This document shows positions 1 through 7,625 of a stretch of DNA of 64,000 bases, piece by piece. The stretch lies in assembly GCA_000972765.1 (NCBI GenBank), contig CP011265.1, forward strand, positions 3,221,001 through 3,285,000, read 5' to 3'. A program made the position numbers and the translations under genes. Under the pieces are notes generated by a model. The model did not search any database. It saw only the letters and a program-made list of their open reading frames with translations, and was not told the origin of the DNA. This DNA is from Verrucomicrobia bacterium IMCC26134. GTDB taxonomy: Bacteria; Verrucomicrobiota; Verrucomicrobiia; Opitutales; Opitutaceae. Position 1 is the first letter of the stretch; each line of letters opens with the position of its first letter.

Positions 1-1
1 G

Positions 2-1192
2 TCGGCACCTCTAATTGCCTTTCTCGAAGCGCGTGCAGCGATGTTTCAAACCTCTGAGGAAGAAGGCCAGACATGGCTTGAAGCGACTACCGTGCAACTC
101 CGCCAAGCGTTGGTCACACGGGGGCTTCCTGCCAAACTTATCGAGGGTGTAGCGCCAATTCTTACACCCAACGCAGGAATCATTAAATTGCAGGGATCGA
201 AGGATCTTACTGTTCAGGCAGTGGAATCACGTGCGGACGAGATTTTCACTTCGGATGGAGTTAAAATCATTAACACCACGCCCGAATCCGGACGAGTTTC
301 AATCGCCGTGGAGCGTCCGAATCGGCAAATCCTACACACCGAGCCGGTGCTACTTGCCTACCTTCGTAGTTATGGCGAAGGGACGCTTGGAGAAAAGCTT
401 TGCGTCGGTATCCGCGAAGAGGATGGGAAGCCATTGCTACTGGATCCGTTCAACCAACCCCACACCCTAATTGCGGGGATCACGGGAAGCGGAAAGTCGG
501 TGTTGATGCAGAACCTCATCTTGAGCATCGCTGCAACTCGGTCACCGGAGGAGGCGCATATATACCTCATCGACCCGAAGTATGGGGTGGATTACCGCCC
601 GCTCGACGAACTTCCCCATGTCGAGGTTGGCTCAGGCGGGATAATTGATGATCCAGCAAGGGCTGTGCAAATTCTCGGTGGGCTAGTCGCGGAGATGAAT
701 GGGCGATACGAACTCTTCAAGCAGGCTAAGGTCGCCAACATCCACGCCTACCGCCGCGCCACCGGTAAGCCTCTGCCAACACTTTGGATCATACATGACG
801 AGTTCGCTGACTGGATGCAGACCGAGGACTACAAAGATTCTGTTCCCAGCATCGTAGGGCGCCTGAGTGTAAAGGCACGTGCCGCAGGGATTTTTCTTCT
901 GTTTGGCGCTCAGAGGCCAGACAAAGACGTGATGCCGATGCAGCTCCGTTCGCAGCTTGGAAACCGGTTAATCCTCAAGGTCGATAACGCCGGAACAGCG
1001 GAGATCGCAACGGGCAATAAGAACTCCGGCGCGGAGAGGTTACTCGGACGCGGGCACATGCTCGCCAAAACGGGTGACACGCCGGAGCCCGTGTTCGCGC
1101 AAGTCCCATTCATCGATATGGAGCAAACAATCCCGCAGATTGTGAGGCTCATACGTATTCAATACGGACGACCCGTTGAACCGCAGTCATGA
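2..1192 (+). CDS. HerA/FtsK-type ATPase, C-terminal part (DptH-like), truncated by window edge
   Basis: This is the C-terminal ATPase domain of a DNA translocase or helicase of the HerA/FtsK superfamily. The frame is open to the first base of the window, so the Met at 41 is probably internal and the gene starts further left. Counting from that Met, Walker A GITGSGKS lies near residues 146-153 and Walker B LWIIHDEFADW near 248-258. The FtsK-like sensor segment with GAQRPDKDV follows. The stop overlaps the next start (ATGA at 1189-1192), so translation is probably coupled to the cysteine desulfurase. An FtsK-like ATPase beside a cysteine desulfurase is what one expects from DptH, the putative motor of phosphorothioation-dependent restriction. 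That assignment rests on context and overall look, because the N-terminal part is not visible. A conjugative or plain HerA ATPase is the alternative. Confidence 0.75.
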   Translation, partial: SAPLIAFLEARAAMFQTSEEEGQTWLEATTVQLRQALVTRGLPAKLIEGVAPILTPNAGIIKLQGSKDLTVQAVESRADEIFTSDGVKIINTTPESGRVSIAVERPNRQILHTEPVLLAYLRSYGEGTLGEKLCVGIREEDGKPLLLDPFNQPHTLIAGITGSGKSVLMQNLILSIAATRSPEEAHIYLIDPKYGVDYRPLDELPHVEVGSGGIIDDPARAVQILGGLVAEMNGRYELFKQAKVANIHAYRRATGKPLPTLWIIHDEFADWMQTEDYKDSVPSIVGRLSVKARAAGIFLLFGAQRPDKDVMPMQLRSQLGNRLILKVDNAGTAEIATGNKNSGAERLLGRGHMLAKTGDTPEPVFAQVPFIDMEQTIPQIVRLIRIQYGRPVEPQS

Positions 1193-2358
1193 TCTTCCTC
1201 GACAACAACGCAACAACTCAGCCGACAGTGCGCGTTGTTGAGGCCATGCTGCCTTACCTTACCGATTGCTATTATAACGCTTCGGCTTCGACAGCCGCAT
1301 TTACCGGAGCCGATAGGCCGAGACACGAAGCGGCTTCAGCGATGGCTAGGCTGCTTAACGCTGAGGAGCCGAATTGCTTCACCTTCACGTCCGGCGCTAC
1401 AGAATCAAATAACTGGGTTTTTAAGTCGGTTGCCGGAGGACGCAAGATAGGGCGTGTTCTAGTTAGTAGTATCGAGCACGCTTCAGTTTCTGAGCCCGCC
1501 GCGGAACTTGCCCGTGCCGGGTTTGAGGTAGTTGAAGTTCCCGTGGACGCTCAGGGAGTTGTCCGACTGGATGCACTCCGCGATGCGCTGCGTGAGGATA
1601 CCGTTCTGGTTTCCATAATGGCCGCCAATAATGAAACGGGCGTATTAGAGCCCGTGGAGGAGATCGGGCGATTAATTCATGATCTTTGCCCGACGGCCCT
1701 ATTTCACACCGACGCCACTCAGGCAATCGGCAAGATTCCCGTCGACCTTCAGGGGGAATGGCAAAATGTGGATTTACTCTCGTTTTCTGCTCACAAGTTC
1801 CACGGCCCAAAGGGGATTGGGGGCCTCTACATTCGTCCTGGCCTAGAGCTTGAACCTTTGCTTTTGGGCGGTGGGCAGGAGGGCGGCCTCCGTGCTGGAA
1901 CATCTAATACACCAGCTCTGGCTGGACTGGCAGTCGCTGCTTTATCGCGTGAATTCCATGACGAATCTATCCGAAACTTGCGGGATAACCTTGAGATTAA
2001 ACTCTTAGAAGTAATTCCCGGAATATTAATTCATTCCCGAGATTCTGAACGCCTTCCCAACACAAGCTATTTTTCTTTGCCTGGGACTAATGCGGAAGAG
2101 CTGGTTGATAAACTTGCTTGTGCAGGATTCATAGTCGCTACGGGTGCCGCCTGTTCTTCCGGTTCCCTAAAAGCATCACAGACCTTGATTGCAATGGATG
2201 TTTCGCACGAATTAGCTTCTAGCGCTATCCGCGTTAGCATTTCTAAGCAAACGACATCAAATGAGATAAAGTCGTTTTTAGAGAAGCTCTTTTCACTCGT
2301 TTTGCCATCTAATCCCTCATTGTTATCGTCAGGGTGTTCTACAGTCACCGCACCTTGA
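1189..2358 (+). CDS. Cysteine desulfurase, DndA/IscS-like
   Basis: This 389-residue PLP enzyme takes sulfur from L-cysteine as an enzyme-bound persulfide. The start MIFLDNNATTQP is typical of NifS/IscS proteins. The family signatures are in order: TSGATESNN, the HTDATQAIGK segment, the PLP-lysine motif SFSAHKFHGPKG, and the active-site cysteine loop GAACSSGS near residue 325. It overlaps the upstream ATPase gene by 4 nt and the downstream exonuclease gene by one nucleotide (TGATG at 2356-2360), so all three form one operon. No iron-sulfur scaffold gene is next to it. Placement between a DNA-motor ATPase and a nuclease argues for a DndA-type role, supplying sulfur for DNA phosphorothioate modification, rather than housekeeping Fe-S assembly. 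The dndCDE genes would lie left of the window and are not seen. Confidence 0.85.
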   Translation: MIFLDNNATTQPTVRVVEAMLPYLTDCYYNASASTAAFTGADRPRHEAASAMARLLNAEEPNCFTFTSGATESNNWVFKSVAGGRKIGRVLVSSIEHASVSEPAAELARAGFEVVEVPVDAQGVVRLDALRDALREDTVLVSIMAANNETGVLEPVEEIGRLIHDLCPTALFHTDATQAIGKIPVDLQGEWQNVDLLSFSAHKFHGPKGIGGLYIRPGLELEPLLLGGGQEGGLRAGTSNTPALAGLAVAALSREFHDESIRNLRDNLEIKLLEVIPGILIHSRDSERLPNTSYFSLPGTNAEELVDKLACAGFIVATGAACSSGSLKASQTLIAMDVSHELASSAIRVSISKQTTSNEIKSFLEKLFSLVLPSNPSLLSSGCSTVTAP

Positions 2359-2939
2359 TGAATGATCGCTTACTCGTTCTTGATACTGAGACGGGGGGAC
2401 TGGATCCAAGTAGATTTAGTATCCTGTCTGTAGGAGGCGTTATTTGGGATGCCGGTGTTCTCGGCCCTGAAATCAACCTTCAAATTGCAGAAGACGTGAT
2501 TTGCACTGAGCCAGGTTCGCTAGCCATTAACCTTATAAATCCTGAAATACATCTGTCGACAGCTACTCCCGTTACGACCGCAATCAAGACTTTCACCAAT
2601 TACCTTAGCGTAAATTTCCCTGCTTTAGAAAAGGGTGAAAAGATCACGCTCGTCGGTCACAACATCGCGTTCGATGTAGGTTTCCTTCGTCGGTTCTTTC
2701 TTTTGGGAAACATGTGCTACGACGATTACTTTTCTCACCGCCTGGTGGATACGGCAGCCATATTGAAATTCCTCCAGCTTGCCGGCCGTATTTCGCTCGA
2801 TTCGCAAAGCTCCTCTGCCGCTTTTGCTTATTTCGATATCAAGTTTCAGCAATGTCAGCGCCACACAGCTCTTGCTGATGCAAGAGCGACTGCGGCCCTT
2901 TTTAATGAGATGCTAAGGTTGAGCAAGGCGCACGACTGA
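2358..2939 (+). CDS. DEDDh-family 3'-5' exonuclease (DNA Pol III epsilon-like)
   Basis: The product is a 193-residue exonuclease of the DnaQ/epsilon fold that would hydrolyse DNA or RNA from the 3' end using two metal ions. Exo I LDTETGG lies near residues 7-13, Exo II GHNIAFDVGF in the middle, and Exo III HTALADARAT near the C terminus, giving the complete D-E-D-D-h set. I chose the ATG at 2358 because it overlaps the upstream stop (TGATG) and places the Exo I motif close to the N terminus as usual. The ATG at 2334 in the same frame would add eight residues of no family resemblance. A stand-alone DEDDh nuclease as the last gene of a desulfurase operon is not a standard Dnd component and may be an accessory effector. 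Confidence 0.85.
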   Translation: MNDRLLVLDTETGGLDPSRFSILSVGGVIWDAGVLGPEINLQIAEDVICTEPGSLAINLINPEIHLSTATPVTTAIKTFTNYLSVNFPALEKGEKITLVGHNIAFDVGFLRRFFLLGNMCYDDYFSHRLVDTAAILKFLQLAGRISLDSQSSSAAFAYFDIKFQQCQRHTALADARATAALFNEMLRLSKAHD

Positions 2940-2975
2940 TCCTGATACAATGGCCTGCTTCCTAGAGAAGCATCC

Positions 2976-3254
2976 TTATTGCTGATATTCAAAGGCCATG
3001 ATGCCCGATGATGCTCGCCGGAGGCTCGAATTCTTCGTGCGTGGCCGTGCCCAGAGGGTGCCTTTAGGGTAGCACCTGCGACGGCTGGCGGTCTCCGCGC
3101 TGCGCACTCCGCCCGTCCACGCCTCTAGGTATTGCTCGCTGGCGGGCGCTGGCGACTGCGTCGTCCCACGTCCCGTCCCGCTGCGCTCCACCTTGCGCAG
3201 CCGGTGCTTCCCGTCGGCATCCCTCGGGGGCGGCCGTTTTTTCGGTTTGGCCAT
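2976..3254 (-). CDS. Possible small basic protein (92 aa)
   Basis: This is a doubtful minus-strand frame starting MAKPKKRPPPR and rich in Arg, Lys and Ser. It sits divergently upstream of the DUF6573 gene. I recognise no family. The frame stays open because the region is GC-rich, and part of its length is also open in other frames, so it may be chance. It is listed because the start is plausible and the 387-nt gap between the exonuclease and the DUF6573 gene is otherwise empty. Confidence 0.22.
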   Translation of the reverse strand: MAKPKKRPPPRDADGKHRLRKVERSGTGRGTTQSPAPASEQYLEAWTGGVRSAETASRRRCYPKGTLWARPRTKNSSLRRASSGIMAFEYQQ

Positions 3255-3326
3255 CTGAGGGCTCCGCGTAGCGCGGCCCGCTACACCCATCCGCGCCCTC
3301 GTTGGGGCGCACTCCTCCCACATCCC

Positions 3327-3776
3327 ATGCGTGACATCTCCCGTGATCCTACACCTCAGCCCGGCGACCAGATTCACCAGCCCGGCCACCCGTTCGACGG
3401 CTTCACCGTCATCAGCGTTTACACCCGCGCCCAGGCCATCGCCGACGGCGTCCTTGCCGACGCCTCCACCGGCGACCTCGCCGAGGTTTCAGCCCAGCAC
3501 TTCCCAAGCGTTCACGTCGCCATGACGGCGACGGTCTTCGCCCTCATCGAACAGGCGGTCGCGAGCCCGAAGCACGCGAACGACTGCCGCGGCGTCTGGC
3601 ATGACATTCTCTGGATGTCCCGCGTTTCTCCCGTGAAGGTCTGGCAGGGTGGGCGCCTGTTCCGCGTCATCATCACCGGCACCGGCCGCAAGCGCCTCCA
3701 CACCTTGAAGGCCATTTCCCACCCCGACGAGACCGGCCGCCCGTGTCTGACGATCATGCTCCCCGACGAGGACTGA
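3327..3776 (+). CDS. DUF6573-type protein of mobile elements
   Basis: This 149-residue cytoplasmic protein contains the segment VISVYTRAQAIADGVLAD near residues 30-50, typical of the DUF6573 family often found on plasmids and integrative elements. Its function is unknown. The ATG at 3327 is chosen because the family-like sequence begins right after it; the open frame back to 3132 reads as low-complexity Pro/Arg-rich sequence with no similarity. It ends 15 nt before a strong GC hairpin. Its place just inside a tRNA-end repeat supports the view that the left 4 kb is the end of a mobile island. Confidence 0.65.
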   Translation: MRDISRDPTPQPGDQIHQPGHPFDGFTVISVYTRAQAIADGVLADASTGDLAEVSAQHFPSVHVAMTATVFALIEQAVASPKHANDCRGVWHDILWMSRVSPVKVWQGGRLFRVIITGTGRKRLHTLKAISHPDETGRPCLTIMLPDED

Positions 3777-3793
3777 TTCACTATTCTTTGCAC

Positions 3794-3814
3794 CCCGCCC
3801 CTTGCTGGGGCGGG
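3794..3814 (+). terminator. Rho-independent terminator candidate after DUF6573 gene
   Basis: A perfect 8-bp GC stem, CCCGCCCC paired with GGGGCGGG, has a 5-nt loop TTGCT. It starts 18 nt after the stop codon and is followed by AATTTGTATTT, a moderate T-rich tail. Confidence 0.6.
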
Positions 3815-3985
3815 CCAATTTGTATTTGATACATGGATACGCTTTAGGTTGCCAGAAGGTTGCCACCAAACACAGAATTAGCTTCCACTTTAGGAAACTT
3901 TCTGCTTCTTTAAGTTCGTTCTAAACCACTAACCATCAACTAAGTCCGCGTTTATTAGCAACTTAGCTTCCGGCCGTCGCTGCGT

Positions 3986-4010
3986 TTCGAATCCCCGTGG
4001 GGACGCCAAT
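3986..4010 (+). repeat. tRNA-Glu 3'-end repeat, left copy (att-like)
   Basis: This 25-nt sequence runs from the T-loop TTCGAAT through the T-stem 3' strand CCCCG, acceptor strand TGGGGAC, discriminator G and CCA, plus AT. An identical 25 nt occurs at 27487-27511 in the same orientation. Bacterial tRNA-Glu genes end in GGGGACGCCA after this T-loop, so the source is probably tRNA-Glu. No acceptor 5' strand GTCCCCA is present upstream, so neither copy is a whole tRNA. Such 3'-end duplicates are left by tyrosine-recombinase integration. Confidence 0.65.
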
Positions 4011-4021
4011 CAGTGATTGAT

Positions 4022-4047
4022 ACCGAGCAACTTAACTGTTGCTCGGT
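4022..4047 (+). terminator. Hairpin just after the left tRNA-end repeat
   Basis: A perfect 10-bp stem, ACCGAGCAAC paired with GTTGCTCGGT, has a 6-nt loop TTAACT and is followed by TCTATATT. It sits 12 nt beyond the tRNA 3'-end copy, where a tRNA terminator would normally be, so it may be the terminator carried over from the original attachment site. Confidence 0.45.
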
Positions 4048-4119
4048 TCTATATTGGCCAGAATCAGCGAATCATCGATCGCGTTTGAGTCAGCTTACGA
4101 AGGTAAGAGCGCCCATGAA

Positions 4120-4695
4120 CTAAGTCTGATAACTCCTTCCTTTGAAGACTCTGGCATACCGGACATCCGGAATCCTCGCCGCTCCCAGCCCCTTCTGCCA
4201 GTCGTGTCCCACGGGCTCTTCGAACTTATCGGGATAGTCGGCCCATGTGAGCTCAATGCGGATGCGCTCGCCGAACTGCGACGGGATGTCGGACCTCAAA
4301 ACCGCCAAGTTGGTGTTCGTGGTTTTCGATTCTTTGAAACGCTATAAAACAGATGGTGACAGGTCGAGCGAGTGTGGGTGCAAGATGGCAATTTTGCGCC
4401 GGTGATAGACGCATCCGATAGCTCGTCGAATTCACCCGTCACGTAGGTAATGTCGGGCCGTTTGGGTTTGAGGGTGGTGCAGATCACTTCAGCTATTGCG
4501 CATCAAGTCCACCATCGCCGGTCCGTAACCTTCCCCATCTCCTGACAATTTCTGTCGAAGGAGATCCTCACCCTTCCCCGTCTCACGCTTGCCTCCACAG
4601 CAAACGAGCGCTTCGGCGCCATGCCGTGCGAGAGCATCCAGTTCAACGGTGAAAGGCTCTGTATCCGCGACGAGAATACCACCAGCGCCTACCAA
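4120..4695 (-). pseudogene. Possible decayed coding remnant downstream of LacI gene
   Basis: Reading the minus strand, protein-like segments such as GGILVADTEPFTVELDALAR and RIRIELTWADYP are separated by stops and frame changes. They lie directly downstream of, and co-directional with, the LacI gene. I cannot assign a family. It could be the 3' part of a truncated enzyme gene near the island junction, or chance open frames. Confidence 0.28.
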
Positions 4696-4857
4696 GCCTG
4701 CGACGACTTAATCATCGAACTTAACCACGGCGGACTCACCGACTACCGGCGCGAACTCGGTCTCGGCCGCGCCGTTCACCCCGTCAGATACTTCAGCGCG
4801 GGCGGGCGCCACCGCCTGCAGGCCTTTGCCAGCCATCCCGCCGGACTGGAACCTGGA

Positions 4858-5943
4858 TCAGGGTGCACCGGCCGCCGCGGGACTGCGTTCAATCACGCTG
4901 AGACCTGATTGCCAGGTGCCGGCCAACAAGAGTTGCAGCGGATGCCGAGGCACCCCGCGTTCGTTGCGCTGGATCATTCCAACCAGAAAATTCACCGCCG
5001 CCGCACCCACTGCCGCGCCTTCCTGGTTTATTCCGGCCAACAACTTTTCGCCTTCATGCACATTGCGAGAAACCAGGGCGATATCGCGGCCCGGTTTCAA
5101 CCCGAGCATCTCCAGTCCGGCGAGAATCACCGGCACATAATCCTCGATGATCATTCCGTCCGGCCGGAATTTCCGCACCCAGTCGGCAACCTTCGACGAC
5201 GTGAGCGGATTGTCGCGTTCATGGAAAAGCAAAGGCTCGATTCGCGAGCCCTTAGGGCGGCTGTGGTAAGCGTCCCACGCTCCCGATGTCCAGGCCCGCC
5301 GCACCCGGTCGTTGTTCTCTTCGTTGATTATCGCTCCGACTCGCTTGTAGCCGAATCGCTCCAACTGCTCGAATGCCTCTTGCATGGTCGCACGCTGGCC
5401 GTTGCTCACCCGGTGCAGCTCCGGACTAGCGAGGGAATAACCCAGCGCCACCGCCGAAAAATGCTCCCAGCCTAGATCCAGATGTCCGCCCGCCGCCGGC
5501 TGCGGGCCAATGATCAATCCGGCCACGTTTCGAGCCCGCAAAATCCGTGTCGCACTCTGCGGGGTCATATCCGGCGCCCGCATCCAAAACTCGTCCAGTG
5601 CATAGCCGATCGCTTCAGCCTGGCGTCGAGCCCCTTCCAGTCCCTCCTGATAACTGACCGTGGATCTCGGTGCATCAATCGAGACGTGGGAATTGATCCA
5701 CGCGATGGTCGCCTGAAATCGCGCACGGCGGTTGTTTCGCACTTGGGCCATGTGAATCCCGAGCAGTGGATTCAGGTGGTATCCCATTCGCACAGCGGCA
5801 GCGCGAATCCTCGCCGCGACTTCTTGCGAAACGCCAGGTTTCCCCCGCAACGCAACCGACACCGTCGCCTTGCTCACGCGCAAGCGCCGGGCCACGTCGG
5901 CAATGGTAACAGGATCACGCTGGGCCGGGTTTGAGGTTTTCAT
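4858..5943 (-). CDS. LacI-family transcriptional regulator
   Basis: This 361-residue DNA-binding regulator has an N-terminal LacI helix-turn-helix, TIADVARRLRVSKATVSVAL, near residues 13-32, a hinge helix region, and a periplasmic-binding-protein-like sugar-sensing domain to the C terminus (segments GLIIGPQP and FGYKRVGAIINEENNDRVR). I chose the ATG at 5943 (MKTSNPAQ) since the HTH then begins at the usual distance; the longer frame to 6045 adds 34 basic residues unlike the family. It is transcribed divergently from the prepilin-like gene and the polysaccharide lyase genes, so it most likely represses that cluster until a breakdown sugar binds. A paired AACGGGTT repeat lies 15-36 nt upstream of its start. 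Confidence 0.9.
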   Translation of the reverse strand: MKTSNPAQRDPVTIADVARRLRVSKATVSVALRGKPGVSQEVAARIRAAAVRMGYHLNPLLGIHMAQVRNNRRARFQATIAWINSHVSIDAPRSTVSYQEGLEGARRQAEAIGYALDEFWMRAPDMTPQSATRILRARNVAGLIIGPQPAAGGHLDLGWEHFSAVALGYSLASPELHRVSNGQRATMQEAFEQLERFGYKRVGAIINEENNDRVRRAWTSGAWDAYHSRPKGSRIEPLLFHERDNPLTSSKVADWVRKFRPDGMIIEDYVPVILAGLEMLGLKPGRDIALVSRNVHEGEKLLAGINQEGAAVGAAAVNFLVGMIQRNERGVPRHPLQLLLAGTWQSGLSVIERSPAAAGAP

Positions 5944-5957
5944 AAATGGCAAAAGAT

Positions 5958-5979
5958 AACGGGTTTTTCCAAACGGGTT
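5958..5979. promoter_or_regulatory. Direct repeat AACGGGTT x2 in the lacI leader
   Basis: AACGGGTT occurs at 5958-5965 and again at 5972-5979, 14 nt apart, immediately upstream of the LacI start on the minus strand. The related TTAACGGGAT occurs at 6075-6084 before the divergent gene. This may be an autoregulatory binding site; the evidence is only the repetition. Confidence 0.3.
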
Positions 5980-6071
5980 CGGCTGGCGGGGTAAAAATCT
6001 GGGCAAGCAAGCATGACAACCCTTGAGCCCCCTCCCTTTATGCATGCGTTTTAAGCTTCGTAATCAAACCA

Positions 6072-6101
6072 AACTTAACGGGATCGGCTTACAAGCTGTT
6101 G
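6072..6101 (+). promoter_or_regulatory. Conserved leader motif, copy A
   Basis: AACTTAACGGGATCG, then 10 nt, then TGTTG. It shares the core, the exact 10-nt spacing and TGTTG with copies at 20927-20956 and 23911-23941, and in part with the minus-strand copy at 20643-20673. It lies 46 nt before the prepilin-like start at 6148. Confidence 0.5.
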
Positions 6102-6147
6102 TGTTGGCTGCCCAGCGCTTCGATAAGTCAGTCGGCGTCTATACCCC

Positions 6148-6894
6148 ATGAATTACCTCAGCCCCAGCCCTCCCCGTCCAAACTCCGGCTTCACTCTTAT
6201 CGAATTGCTCACGGTAATAGCCATTATCGGCATCCTTGCCGCCATTATCATTCCCACCGTCGGCAAGGTCCGCCAGTCCGCCAAGAGCGCCCAATGTCTT
6301 TCCAACCTTCGCCAGATCGGCATGGCGTTCAACCTGTATCCGACTGATAACAAGGGACGGTTGCCCCGCACAGGCCTGAACCCAAGGCCCAACGACCCCA
6401 GCAAGGTGGATGCCCTTTGGTATTCGGCCATCACGCCCTACATCCAAAACTCGGCCGTAGCAGCGACCAATGTAGTTTATCGGTGCCCTTCGGAAGAGGC
6501 TCAGGTCGATCCCGCACGGATCAATAGCACGGTTCAATACACCGCCTCCCGTGCGCTTGAACGCTCCGGTTCGGCCACGCTGGTCACCGGTCTCGGGGCC
6601 AAACCCGAGGAGATTCCCAATATCTCACAAACCTTCCTCGTGCTCGACTCCTGGGTAAACCAGACCGGAGCAAGCACCGGAATCAGCCCGCACGGCACAC
6701 TGACCTACGCCCAGCTCACGACGTCTATCTCCGGAACCCCGGATGCGAGCACCACGGTCTCCTACCGGCACAACTCCGGCGTTAACGTCGCGTTTGTGGA
6801 CGGGCACACTGCCCGTCTCTCGTTCGACGAGTTCAAGAGCCGCGTCGCCGACCCGATCACGGGCCGAAAACTCTGGGATCCATTTGGTCCCTGA
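6148..6894 (+). CDS. Prepilin-type N-terminal cleavage/methylation protein with H-X9-DG motif
   Basis: This 248-residue secreted pilin-like protein has the type IV prepilin signal [19 protein letters not shown] near residues 14-33, with the conserved Glu at position +5 after the processing Gly, followed by one hydrophobic helix. The C-terminal part has YRHNSGVNVAFVDGH, the H-X9-DG motif common in the very large prepilin-like families of Planctomycetes and Verrucomicrobia. Cleavage would need a prepilin peptidase, which is not in this window. It is first in a plus-strand run that continues into carbohydrate-binding and lyase genes, so it may be a surface pseudopilin used with the polysaccharide locus. 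The direct function is not known. Confidence 0.88.
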   Translation: MNYLSPSPPRPNSGFTLIELLTVIAIIGILAAIIIPTVGKVRQSAKSAQCLSNLRQIGMAFNLYPTDNKGRLPRTGLNPRPNDPSKVDALWYSAITPYIQNSAVAATNVVYRCPSEEAQVDPARINSTVQYTASRALERSGSATLVTGLGAKPEEIPNISQTFLVLDSWVNQTGASTGISPHGTLTYAQLTTSISGTPDASTTVSYRHNSGVNVAFVDGHTARLSFDEFKSRVADPITGRKLWDPFGP

Positions 6895-7009
6895 ACCTCG
6901 CAAAGATTTTCATCAAACGGCATCGCCGGAACTTCCTTCCGATCCACTCCCGTCGGGAGCTCTGAATACTCCGCAGGAAACTTTCGCGCCAAGTCGCGCA
7001 TCTCGTCAC

Positions 7010-7594
7010 ATGAACACCGCTTTCAAATATTTAGTGTTAACCCTTTTTTGCACCCTTTCGCTGTGCGCCGGAAACATTCTCGAAAACCCCGGGTTCGATC
7101 AGGGGGCCTCTCGCTGGGATTTCTTTGTGCCAGACAGCTCCAAGGACCATGGAGATACTTTCACTTTGGCCGACACTGAAGGAGTTGATGGAGGTGCCGC
7201 CGCCAAGCTTACCTCGACCGTTATCAGCCGTTTCGGAATTGCTCAAAAAAACATACCGGTCACCGGTTGGACCCGTTATCGCGTCACATTTTGGTTCAGG
7301 GCTGAACAAGGAGTTGAATACAAAAACGGCCCTCTTGTGAGGCTTAACTTTCGCACCTCGGGCGACAACAGCGACACTGATTTCTACGTCGGACTGGGCG
7401 GTCAGACTGCCACCGATTATAAACTGGTTAAACGCCCCAACTGGCTGCCCTCATCCTGGGAAAAATCAGAGGCCATCGTCGAATCTCCGATCAACGCCAA
7501 GGCCCTCTCGTTGTGTTTCTTCTCCTGGGGCATCAAGGGCGCGGTTTATTTCGATAATCTATCCGTGGAGGCCCTCCCATCAGCGTCGAAATGA
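7010..7594 (+). CDS. Secreted carbohydrate-binding-like protein (CBM4/9-type fold)
   Basis: This 194-residue protein is made of a signal peptide (MNTAFKYLVLTLFCTLSLCA) and one beta-sandwich domain. NILENPGFDQGASRWDFF right after the signal is the typical opening of CBM4/9/16-like modules, and VYFDNLSVE near the end is their typical closing strand. No catalytic domain is attached. The ATG at 7010 is chosen because the signal peptide begins there; the frame open to 6743 overlaps the upstream gene. It lies 31 nt before the lyase gene, whose own N-terminal domain is a paralogue of this one, so the two probably act on the same glycan. Confidence 0.75.
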   Translation: MNTAFKYLVLTLFCTLSLCAGNILENPGFDQGASRWDFFVPDSSKDHGDTFTLADTEGVDGGAAAKLTSTVISRFGIAQKNIPVTGWTRYRVTFWFRAEQGVEYKNGPLVRLNFRTSGDNSDTDFYVGLGGQTATDYKLVKRPNWLPSSWEKSEAIVESPINAKALSLCFFSWGIKGAVYFDNLSVEALPSASK

Positions 7595-7625
7595 TGCTCG
7601 CGCACGCTCCGACTTTGCCCACCCC

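Larger units (their letters stand above)
3815..4857. other. Gene-poor stretch between island end and LacI gene
   Basis: I see no intact gene here. The left part is AT-rich and holds the tRNA-end repeat (3986-4010) and a 10-bp hairpin (4022-4047). From about 4110 to 4860 the minus strand has short frames that read like protein but are broken by stops (4120-4308, 4296-4487, 4489-4695). They look like the decayed remains of one gene co-oriented with and downstream of the LacI gene. I cannot name the family. Confidence 0.5.
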
